Of a stretch of DNA of 64,000 bases, positions 22,001 to 32,253 are shown in pieces. The notes under the pieces are model-generated. The model was not told the DNA's origin and ran no database searches. It saw only the letters and a list, made by a program, of their open reading frames with translations. The DNA comes from Spirodela intermedia (lineage: Eukaryota; Streptophyta; Magnoliopsida; Alismatales; Araceae): the NCBI GenBank assembly GCA_902729315.2, contig LR746272.1:9356327-9420326 (forward strand), written 5' to 3'. How positions within the stretch are numbered: the stretch's first letter is position 1; every line of letters starts with the position of its first letter. The position numbers and the translations under genes are program-made.

Positions 22001-25000
22001 CAGGATCTGATTACTCGGACTACATTGTACCGTAAAACTACCACCCATCAAACGACTCACTATGAAGTGAAGCCACACTCCACTATATGCATGAAAACTA
22101 TTCGGTTTAACAACTGGCAGAAATAAATCGTGGATATATTATAAGTAACCTTTAGAAGCACAGTATCTACCTTTTCGCCAATATTTGTACTCGCCGAAAT
22201 ACCTTTAGCTTTTTCTTCTAACTGATTGCTATTCGATTCATCGCCATTGATATCACCAATTCCCGAGAATCTTTCTGCATCCAGGAGAGCTGCAGCTGCC
22301 AATGCCTTCTGCTCTAAAGTCCCTGTATCTATGGCAGACTGGAAAAGAGAAAAAAAAAAGTTCAACATGCATAGATAAAATACAAACATATAATGGTCAA
22401 AATCATCACAGGACAAACTTCAAGTTTACTTAAAATGATACTGCAAGGAGGGCGCGCACAAATTTTACTTCTTAAACTGGTCTTGTTCACATAATAATCG
22501 AGACTAACAACATTCATAACATATGAAGCAGACACAGAAGACTGAAGATACTAAAGAAGGTTTTTCAATAATATCCATCCTACTAATAAGGTTACACAAA
22601 GTTTCAATAAACGAAATTCATATGAAACATTAAGAAAACATTATAATGGATCCAAGTCACTAGAAGTAGAAGTAGATTCTTGTCTTCTAAGCTGTAATTT
22701 ATACTTAGGTATGAGCAACATCAATCGGAGCATATCCATAAAATTCTCTTACTAAAACAAGCCCTTGGTGTTAAATTTAAAATCGGGCATGCACTTGCAG
22801 TTGACTTAAAGTAATAAGAGCTGGAAAATATGGAAGTGTAGTCACTGCTGTATCCTGAACATATACAGAACATTCAGATCAGAAGAAGATATATATTGCA
22901 CCGAAAATTTTCCATTTATATGATCAATACATTTCTGAGAATAATGATGGAACACATTGCACATAACTTAGAGCCACGTTTTCTTGCTGTCGAAGTTTCA
23001 TCTTCTGATGTTGCCGAAATGAAGGGCTCAGGCTTTGGGCAACGCTCCACATAATGAGCTCGTATAAGTTGATCCAAGCTGCCACGCAAAGAATCCCTGA
23101 TGGCCATGGTCCCTGATTAAAGATTATAATAAAATCAAGAACTGATGTATGACTCAACTAATGACACCGAGAAGTAACCAAATATAAACGCAAGACAATT
23201 TGTCGTTATACAGATAACTCTAGTGACTGTCCTATATGTATGTGCACCGACATTCCATAATGAGAGCTTCAATAGATACATTTCCTTGACAGCCCGTCCA
23301 CCATTTGGTTGAAACAATAAACAGCCAATGATTATAACACATTTTTGGAAAAAAAAAAGTAAACAAAATATGCCATTATTCTTTCCCTAAGATGCCTGCA
23401 AAAATTCAATATCTACAGTAGCTTCCTTGTCATTATCCTGTGCATTTTTCTTTCTTTTTTTTACCCCTCCTTGTTATTAAAGTTGGGACTTTTTTGGCAA
23501 ATCAAAATAACCCTGAATCAGTCAACTCATAATCAACTAGACTAACTTTAAAAGGCCTGGAATAGTGTGTGAGAGGGACAACAACTACAGATGGAATCTG
23601 TTGCCAAAATGGATCTGGTGTCTTCTAGTTTTATAACGTTGGGATCAGATATCAAATAAAACTCTTAGTAAATATCCACTGGATATTTAGAAATCCAAGA
23701 TGAAAAATATTATCCACCAACCTAACCAAAAACAACATTGATAGAACTCGTAAAACTTCATGCCACATTGTTGCGGGGTTTAAACCGTTTCTGTAACTTT
23801 TTCTGCATGTTCTGAATAAATAACCTACCAGACACATGGCAGAGGAGAGCCTTCTCCAACGTATAACGTTCCTCACTGGGAGATTATTTAAGGAAACATG
23901 TTCCACGTCAAGTCGGTAGTTACTTTGTTAACACTGGATTAGATATTCTAAAAGCACTATTATACCCCAGGGCCGCAGCATTTTTTCAAAAAAAGGATTA
24001 TTGTAGTCTATCCAATCAAATAAAGCATTTCTGACGGGAATAAAAACTTACGTTCACTTTTTGTAGAGGTTGCACGCATGACAAGCTGCTCAAATGTAAG
24101 CCTTCCATGTTGAAGCAAACCTTCCACGAGAGCCAAACACTGCCATAAGTGAAACAAGTATGATGTTATACTACGTTCTTATGAGCCATTCTCTGAACTT
24201 GGGTGCCTTGTTTCTAGAAGTTAGTGGTTTGGAGTAGGGAACTAAATCGTACAGGCCAGCAAAAAAACCATAATTGTGATATGAAAAATATTCCGAATAT
24301 CCTCCCTCATACCTCCCTTTTAACTGCTAAACTCTGATGCGCATATAACAACTGAAACTTATCTCACAGATTTGCCCAGAACAAGTAACTCTTCATTTGG
24401 CAGTTCTAAGAAAACCATAATAATTATCAGAAAAAAATAGTACCTAAAATGCCATGTGACTCCTGCTTGATCTTACAAGAAGAATCCCAATTACAGACGA
24501 TTGTTATTTTCATAAAGAATTGTGTGAAGGGCCTTAACTTAGGTTGAAGAAATGTTTTCTAGGCCGTTGTATAGCCTATGTAATGGGAAAATACTTAGGA
24601 TATTGACAGCCGCTGCAAAAATGGTTGTCTGAAAAAACAACATGGAGACAATGATCAAACAAAGAAATTTCAGCGTTCAAAAGTAACAACTGGTTTGAAA
24701 TTTTACAACGGATCAAGGATCCTTGAAAACACAAAAGTTTTACGATTCTTAGTCACTTTATCGTGGAGATGGATTCAGACAAAAAAAATCGTAGCTGACT
24801 TTAAATTCTTATTTGGTCGACCTAAATCCTTATTCGCTGAAATCATTGGCACAATTTCATCATCTCTGGAAGCGACCCAGAGGCCGAAAAATGCTCATAA
24901 ATAGGGGTCTCTAGAAATCATTTGATACATTAGCAACATTGGTGAGGCTGTCCCAGAGTCTCACCAGGGGGTCGTCAAATTCTGCCGCCAAAATCCCCAG

Positions 25001-25635
25001 AAATTTGGGAAAGCGCATGCGATGGAGAATATTGTCCAGAAGGCCCATGTACTGGGTGACGGCCTTTGGCAGCGGTCCGCCTGCAAAAAGGTAGTTGTGA
25101 AATAAAACAGTACTCCACGATAAGAATACAACTTCCTCTCTCGTCTATGATACTCATCCCTTCGAAAGAAGACTTAACCGGGAGTCAGGACGTACCTGCC
25201 CGAGGGACAGAGTAAGCCTGCACGCAGTTGTGCTGGACAAGGACGAGGAGACAATTCTTCACCCGTGCCGGGGGTAGCCCGATGTCCCGGACGATCTCCT
25301 GAAGAGAGAGAGAGCCCCTGCGCAGGAGGCAACTGCATACCTTCTGAGGAAAACATCAATAGAGGGGAAACTAGTGTCAGGAGGAGATTAAGATGAACAA
25401 TGACGACAGAGATTGGATAACTCAAAAATATGAAACACACCGAAATAGGAAATTAGCAGATGCCACAAGTAAAGTAAATTGCGGCAGCGGCCGTGCATGG
25501 AGAGGCCCGTGAGAGGAGATGCAATGTTTGGTTTCAGACGTAAGGAACAAGGCGATGGGAACTGACCGCGACGACGTCGCCGAAATGGGAGGTGATGATC
25601 CCGACTGCGAGGTTCAGACCTTGTTGCCCGACCAT
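16058..25635 (-). CDS. RPC3: DNA-directed RNA polymerase III subunit RPC3 (RPC82 homologue)
   Basis: Fourteen exons: 25635-25567, 25343-25196, 25080-24965, 24139-24052, 23112-about 22930, 22338-22150, 21219-21109, 20619-20517, 19894-19751, 19649-19612, 19497-19405, 17437-17354, 16920-16777 and 16183-16058. About 530-545 residues, the usual length. RPC3 is the winged-helix subunit of the Pol III initiation subcomplex in the nucleus. The start MVGQQGLNLAVGIITSHFGD, then KVCSCLLRRGSLSLQEIVRD, VKNCLLVLVQHNCVQAY, NILHRMRFPKFL, LVEGLLQHGRLTFEQL, HYVERCPKPEPF, VLWRANFEKFI, LQRYGKDAYRMFRLL and the end LLRLDDTLMLFHDF are all family blocks. Phases agree at every junction except exon 5 to exon 6. There no good donor follows the conserved KKRGSK-like segment; either the exon extends to the GTATTG near 22930 or a small exon is missing. 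Introns are AT-rich, up to 2 kb. It lies head to head with the microprotein gene at 26074. Confidence 0.88.
16517..16538. repeat. (AT)n microsatellite in an RPC3 intron
   Basis: About 22 bases of alternating A and T in the intron before the last RPC3 exon. Confidence 0.85.
18102..18128. repeat. perfect 12-base inverted repeat in an RPC3 intron
   Basis: ACAGTCAACCCC (18102-18113) and GGGGTTGACTGT (18117-18128) are exact reverse complements with a 3-base spacer. Each arm carries a W-box core (TTGAC). It lies in the 2-kb intron between exons 11 and 12 and could be one end of an inserted element. Confidence 0.85.
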
Positions 25636-26073
25636 CTCTTTCTTCTTCTCTCTTCTCTCTCGCTGTTCCTCGCACCCCACGCGGGAAGCCCTGAAAAAGA
25701 CGGCCGCAGAGTCGGCGAAGCAAACTGCCCGGAAGGGAGGGAAAGCGCGAGGACGGAGTGAACGACCTCCTCCCGGAAGCGATTCGACGGGGCACACGCC
25801 TCGCACGTGCCAAACAACGATGATTTGTTGTAATATTTCGGATTCTTATCGGTACAATCTCAAAATGGATCCAAGTTCGGCCATCATTCTCTGCCTGGAT
25901 CCGAAATCCATAACTATGGGCCGTATATGCCGGGAAACGTGAAACATCGGGAGGCGCGCAGATAGAGACGCTGACGTGTCCACTATGTTAAAGGACCAGG
26001 GAAAAGCTCGCCGAGCAGTCTTGTTCTTCTGTGTTCGCGATTCCTGTGAGCGGAGGAAAAGAAGAAGAAGAAG
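25636..26073. promoter_or_regulatory. bidirectional promoter region, RPC3 / microprotein
   Basis: 438 bases between two start codons on opposite strands, with no other gene. It should hold both 5' untranslated regions and a shared promoter. No clear TATA box is seen in either direction, as is common for housekeeping pairs. Confidence 0.5.
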
Positions 26074-26587
26074 ATGTTGGAGTTCTTCATCCTCGGTTGC
26101 ACAGGGGTGGTGGTCTTCCTCCACGGCGCTAATTTCTTCTTCCGCGCTCTCTCGCAACAGACGGCCCTTCGACCGATGAGGTAACGCGGCACTCGCGCCT
26201 CGCCCTTGCCTCCGATCATTTCTTCCTCATCTGCGCGCCGCGATGACCTCCCCGTCAGAGAGAGGTCCGTAGGTTTCCGTGGCGATTCCTGCATTTTTTT
26301 ATTCTCCCATTTCGATGTTGCAAAGGATTCCCAATTTCGGATCCGTCGACGACCCTTCCCGGCGGCGATTCTTAAAGTTTGATCGCCCATATTTTTGTGG
26401 CCTGTTCATGGATCATGCTCTGGTGTTCCTCTCTTTCTTCCTGTATTCTATTCATTTGATAAGAGTTTTCCCCTTTTCCTTTCTCCGTTCCAAGGTAGGA
26501 TATTCCTCCCGTAGGATAGATATTATCTAATTCGATAAGTCTGACTTTGCTGTTGTTTCCAGCATTCTCGGCTTTGTGGGATGGTAG
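26074..26587 (+). CDS. small single-span membrane protein, 43 aa, two exons
   Basis: Exon 1 is 26074-26180 and ends ATGAG before GTAACG. Exon 2 is 26563-26587 and follows a pyrimidine-rich stretch ending TTTCCAG. Together they encode 43 residues, starting MLEFFILGC and ending SILGFVGW. A hydrophobic segment (about residues 4-17, FFILGCTGVVVFLHG) precedes ANFFFRALSQQTALR, so one membrane span is likely. I recall very short plant proteins of similar layout (FLHGxNFFF..LS followed by LR.(M/L)S.LG), annotated only as uncharacterised. No function can be given. Canonical splice sites, phase agreement and a stop right after the conserved-looking tail support a real gene. Neither exon is long enough to stand out alone. 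The intron is 382 bases. It is divergent from RPC3 and probably shares its promoter. It lacks RNA evidence here. Confidence 0.55.
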
Positions 26588-27929
26588 CCTGCGGCGGGAG
26601 GGGAGGGTGGGCGGATCATTCCTTCGTTGCAGCCGTGTGAGAGTGGCGATCCAGTCCTTGTAAATCAAACTAACAGATCAATGGTCAAATATCCATGAAC
26701 AATCATGGTATCAGGCATGATTCTCGTGGACGATGATGACATTGGCGATCCATTCCACGTTTATGATCGTCCCCTCTCCCCTCATTCCTCATTTGATTAG
26801 ATAAAGTGACGGCAGTAAAAATATTGACTTGATGATGATTTGAGCGAGTTGGTGCAACGTGAGTTGGAGATAGTAAAATCTCATCTTTGAATCCACATAA
26901 GGCTTGATTTATGCGAAGATATTTGATCATGAGTTCATAAGATGAACAAAACTTCGACCTTTGAGTCTATGAGGGCTCGATCTTGAGTCCACAAGATCAA
27001 AATAATTTCCTTGAATCTACCAAAAATGTTGGAATCCACCAATAGAAAAATAAAATATCAAAAAAAGCTAAATTTAATATAATTATTTTATAAAAATACC
27101 AAAATAAATAAATTTGGAATACCTCTAGGGCTACAAAAAGATTTTTAAATAGACTGCAATATACTTATAACAAACTTAGAAAAATAATAATATTATATGT
27201 CTCCTAATGATAATAAGGATTATGTTAGAACACCATTAAGGAATAGGAATGCCTTTAACAGAATAAGAGATTATTTGAAATAAATAAAATGTAAGAAATA
27301 ATAAATGTATGAATTGAGATTTAGATACATTTAATATATGTTCAAATCTCTTATTAGGTAATATCAAACTGAATTTGGGCCAAAATGTGTCTTCATGCAT
27401 CGTGTGCTTTTAGTCCACTTAAATTGGGCTGAAATGGCTTGTACTCCTATTGAGTGCCAAAATAATATCTTTTAATCACTCTAAATACTTAATCTCTTAG
27501 TTTTGACATTATGAGTCAAAAAGTTCTAGTCTTTCTTTGATAAGATTTATTGAGCTACATCATAAATGTATTATCGGTTATGCTTCAAGACTTAAAAGAT
27601 ATAGATTGTGATATTTAGATCCTAAGTTTTTAAATTTTTTGATTGAAAATAATATCACATTTTATGAATTTGTATTATTATATCCAAAAATAGATATTTC
27701 TATCATACACAATACAAATTTTTAAGACAACATCAAAGTAGGTAAAGTTTCAAGTTACCCATCCATGTTAGTAGATCAGTCATGCAAATCATCTTGTAAG
27801 TTTTGATTTATAACAAGAAGAGGTGAACACTCAAAATCAAGATTATTCTTTGGCCCGAGATCGTTAAAGGAGAGAAATTAGACCACCATTGAGGTATGAT
27901 TATGAACATATGATTTCTTACACATTATT

Positions 27930-29480
27930 TATCATTCAATGAACTATTTCAGATGAACCTGAGATTTTATGATGCCATATCCTCTAATAACTCGCATGAG
28001 TGGCTGATTGCTATAAGAGAGGAGACTGACTCTCTCTACAAGAATCAAACTTAAGAGTTGATGGAACCTACCAAAAATAAAAAAATTGTTGGCTGCAAAT
28101 GTGTCTTCAAGAGAAAAGAAAATTTAAGCATAGGAAGTGTAAAGTACAAGACATGATTAGTTGCAAATGGCTATAGTAAAGTGTATGGTATTTAATTATA
28201 TTGATATTTTCTCACATGTTGTTAAACATGGCTCTATTTGTGTTTTACTTGTACTAGTCGCATTTATGACTAGGAGTTAGAAAAAATTGATGTTAAGATA
28301 GTTTTTCTCCATAGTGATCTTGAATAAAAGATTAATATACAACAACATGAAGGGTTTGAGATAAAAGGTAAGAAGGATCATGTATATCTTTTGAAGAAAT
28401 CCTTGTATGCCCTCAAACAATCATCAAGATAGTGGTAGAAGTAATTTGATGTGTTTATGAGCATGATTGACTTTACAAAGAATAAATTTGACAACAATTA
28501 TGGTTACCTTCAGAGATCTTCAAATGAATTTTTTATCTATTTATACTTTATGTTGATGATATTTTGATTGCAACAAAAGAGATATATGAAGTCAATGAGC
28601 TGAAAACATAATTAAATAATGAATTCGAAATGAAACATTTGAGAGCAGCTAAGAAAATCCTTAAAATTGAGATTCTAAAGAATAAAGAGGTCAAAAGTTT
28701 GAGATTATCTCAAAGTAAATATATTGAAAGGATACTTATGTGTTTTGATATGTAGGATACTAATTATATTTCTATACCTCTTGCTGCTCATTTTAAACTT
28801 TCAAACTCCTTATCACCAAAGTCTCATAAAGAGAAAAATTATATACTAAACATCTCATACTCTTGTGCTGTTGGAAGTCTATGCAATGGTTTGCATACAT
28901 CTTGATATTTCACATGTAATAAGTGTTGTTAGTAGGTATATAAGTAATCCTAGAAAAGCTCATTGACATGTAGTGAAGTAGATTTTCAAATATTTACATG
29001 GTACCATACATACATGTCTAGAATTTATGAGAAGTGGTGATGATTTGACATGTTTTGTTGATTCATATTATTTATGTGATCTTGATAAACAAAGATGCGT
29101 TACATCTTACATATTCACTATTGTAAGATGTTCAATCAACTAGAAAGCTATTTTATAATCTATTGTAAGATGTTGATTCTATTGCTAGGAGACAATAAAG
29201 GAAGCTATTTGACTGAAAGATTTATTGGGTGAGCTCCATCTCATGTCAAAGAGTAATTTTTGTTTATTGTCACATTCATTTGACCAAAAATCTAATGCAT
29301 CATGAAAGGACAAAACATATTGGTTTATGATATTATTTTATTTATGAAATTATAATTAATTCATAAATGTTGGTGTGAAAAATTGCCACTGAAGACAACC
29401 CAATAATTAACCAAGCCTCTTCTTGCAACTAAATTCAAACACTAGTTGAAGATAATTGGGTCTTGTGGATCTTAATAGGA
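27930..29480 (+). pseudogene. decayed Ty1/copia retrotransposon pol (reverse transcriptase and RNase H)
   Basis: Fragments of copia pol can be read on the plus strand in several frames, broken by stop codons and shifts. In order: an EWL-A-EE-SLYKN segment (about 27990), the IVGCKCVFK segment (about 28085), the YLLKKSLYALKQS segment (about 28385), the YVDDILIAT box (about 28553), the GSLCNGLH segment (about 28875), the KYLHGT segment (about 28990) and the MHHERTKHI segment (about 29297). This is the standard order in copia elements. The catalytic YVDD is intact, but the frame is not, so the element is dead. A purine-rich tract near 29650 may be the old polypurine tract. Clear long terminal repeats were not identified. 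Very AT-rich, unlike the genes. Confidence 0.8.
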
Positions 29481-30352
29481 TGCTCTAATCCTTATCTTTT
29501 TAGGAACATTTATGTTTTTATGTCTTGTTCATTTCACAGTTGTTATGTCATGTTTGCTAGGATGACATACTATGAAATTATTTTTGATGTTGATATCAAT
29601 TGACCAAGTCAAAGGCAGAGATTGTGAAGGTTGACGTAAGAAATAATAAGAGAAAGGGGAGACAAAGTCTTGGAAGTTTGTACAGTTGTGACAAAAATTT
29701 CTCTTGCAGTAGAGTTCTCCACTAGCCCATTCTCTCTTATCTATTTAGTCTGTGTCTCTTTGTGTATGTTTCGAACATTGTCATCTTAAGCTCTAATACA
29801 ACTATATTTATAATGAAGCTTATTCTTTTCCTCATTTAGATATTGTTTGAGAGTAGTTCTTGACTGATTATCATAGTCATTCTATTTCCTCATGGTTTTT
29901 TCTCTCATTTAAAATTAGCTTGTCTCTATTTTCATACTGTCATTTAAACCCTTGATTCAATTCTCAAGAAAATTATTAAATTAATGTTTCTTATTATCCA
30001 CATTTTAATGAATTTGGAATCATGTGATTTCTACAGCCATGGTTACCTTTTGTCCTAGTTTCTCTAGCCAAAGTTTATCTTGAAAATAATTGTAGGAATT
30101 AAATAATTAAAAGAGAGTTTTCACTGTGAAAATTTCAACTTAAAGTGGATAAAAAATCAAGAAGAGAATATGCAGTGAAATCACTTCAAAGGAGGTCATC
30201 CTCCTATTATACCATCTATGTTCCTCCGCAGCGTTGACCTCCTGGTTCTCGACTGTTACCCTTGAAAATGGGCCGTGGCTCGAGCCTTTAGAAGCCCAAA
30301 CCTGGCATTAGTAGCTTTGTCCCGACCAGTTACGAAAGGAGACCATGAGAGT

Positions 30353-30354
<2 letters not shown>

Positions 30355-30408
<54 letters not shown>
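30355..30408. repeat. (GA)n microsatellite
   Basis: About 54 bases of GA. Confidence 0.95.
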
Positions 30409-30410
<2 letters not shown>

Positions 30411-32021
30411 GACCTTCGATCCACGCTTTTCTCGATCCTAGATGGACCTTGGTTGCCTTAGACGGAGGCGTTATTGTCGGGTAAAGAGCAAGAAGGCTGA
30501 CCTTAAATCTGAATGATTATGCATTATCTATTGACAGTGTCGGTTTCCGATTAACAGATCCCGAGCGGACAAATCGACGATAATCTCAAATGATTTTCGT
30601 TGACTAAGGTCAGACGTAAACGAGATGGCCGGCGCTCGCCGGAGGATCCACGCTCGAGAAGGATCAAAGCCAGCCCTCGGTCAAACAGCTGCACGGTCAG
30701 CTACCGATCCTAAGGGCCACGGACAACCGGCTACCATCTTCCAGCTCACGCCCGTCCGGCCCTCCACCTGCGGCAACGGTGAGCTATCAATAGCTATGAA
30801 TGTCTGGAAATTTCTAAGAATGAAGAGCGACCTAATCTGGTTGTGGGTTTGACCCACTTTGACTTTAAATGATTTCAAGATCATATGTTTTTCTTTATCT
30901 TTTAATTACCTTTCGGTCTCGCTTTTAATTCCTTTGTGGTTTCTTTTCCCGTTTCATCTCCTCTTTACAGGGGACTTCACCTGCACCACGGCAAAGGGGG
31001 AAGATGGAGCACGTGTGGCGCCGAGCTTTGTAGCTGGCCGGCCACCGGCGTCGTCCCTTTTGGTTCGCCACATGGAGCTCCCGCGAGCTGCTTCTCCGAT
31101 GGAACGGGCACCCGATTCTATCCTCGGCGGCGATCGTCTGCCGGCGGCGGCGGCGGCGAGGAAGAAGAGGACTGGGAAGCCCGGATGTTCGACAAACTGC
31201 AAAGGAGCACATTACTATGCTCCCCCTTCCCCTTCTTCGCCCCAGACCTCACATGGCACCGCAGGCCCACGGAGTTCCGGCGAGGTGTTCTCGCCGGCGG
31301 ATGAATCGAGATTAGCCAACAACCCGCGTTGTTACATTTCCGTATAAACCGGATTCGAACGCCCCCGATGGACACAGGTCTGTTGTGGGTCTTCGCCGAC
31401 TGAGGACGGCGGCGAACAGGGGCTCCGGGCCCAGACCATCAATCCTGCGACGAGACGGCAAGACGCCGCCATTTCTGGAAAATTTCTCATTCTCGGGCAT
31501 TATTGAGGGCTCTCCTCTCCGGCTTGTTTTTTAGCGAGGAGCAGGGGCCCCTTTGTTGGTTTCCCCGCGGAGCATCTCCCTCTCGGTCCGGCGAGTTGAC
31601 TCATTGTTGAAGGTAGGCAGGCGGCTCCACCGGCCGCCGGTGGAAAGGAGAAAGAAAGCAGTCCCAATCCTGTGAGCCAGCGTCTGACGGCGAAGCTTTT
31701 CCTTCGGATCCTCTGCGTCGCCCACCGAGAGCTACTCTGTCTTCCGAGCCAGCCGTGCGGAAGCCGGCACTGCCCGTTCAGAGCGATTTCTTAATAAAAA
31801 TGCTCCTTTTATTTAGAGAGAAGGGGGACCCAAAGGGAGACAAAACGGGGGACTGAGTAGAAGGGGAACGGAAGTTCTCGACGGGGGGTTAATAGAGGAC
31901 CGGAGGCGGAAGAGTAATCGCTGAGGTGTTGTGTGAAGGCCAGCTCATGGGTCCGACAGAGACAGGGCACCAACAACTCTCAGCCTTCTTTACTCAGCTT
32001 ACTCGCCGACCGCCCCCTCTG

Positions 32022-32027
32022 CATAAA
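32022..32027 (+). promoter_or_regulatory. candidate TATA-like box of the pectinesterase gene
   Basis: GCATAAAGGC at 32021-32030, about 230 bases before the ATG, followed by a pyrimidine-rich and CCG-rich leader. Confidence 0.35.
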
Positions 32028-32253
32028 GGCCCTCTGGATCTCTCTTTTCTCACCATCTTCAGTCCAGTCCATATCGGCTATCCTCCCTCCCCCCTGCTGC
32101 CACCGCCGCTGCCGCTGCTGCCGCCGCCGCCGCGCAGGCAGGCTTCTTTCTCTGATACCTCGGCTGGCATTGTGCCTCTCCTCTTTGCCGGCATTTGGTG
32201 AACACCCAGTAAGAAAACCGGTAGCGGAGTCGCCGCCGCCGCCGCCGCCGTAG

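Larger units (their letters stand above)
26588..32253. other. AT-rich intergenic region with a decayed retrotransposon
   Basis: 5.7 kb. 26.6-27.9 kb is AT-rich and holds no recognised gene. 27.93-29.48 kb is a copia pol remnant. 29.5-30.3 kb may hold its degraded 3' end. 30.6-31.9 kb is GC-rich with open frames of low complexity and leads into the pectinesterase promoter. Confidence 0.6.

Noticed and set aside
27480-27920. possible integrase/gag part of the copia element upstream of the RT remnant
   Set aside because: Too decayed to recognise zinc or DDE residues; not claimed.
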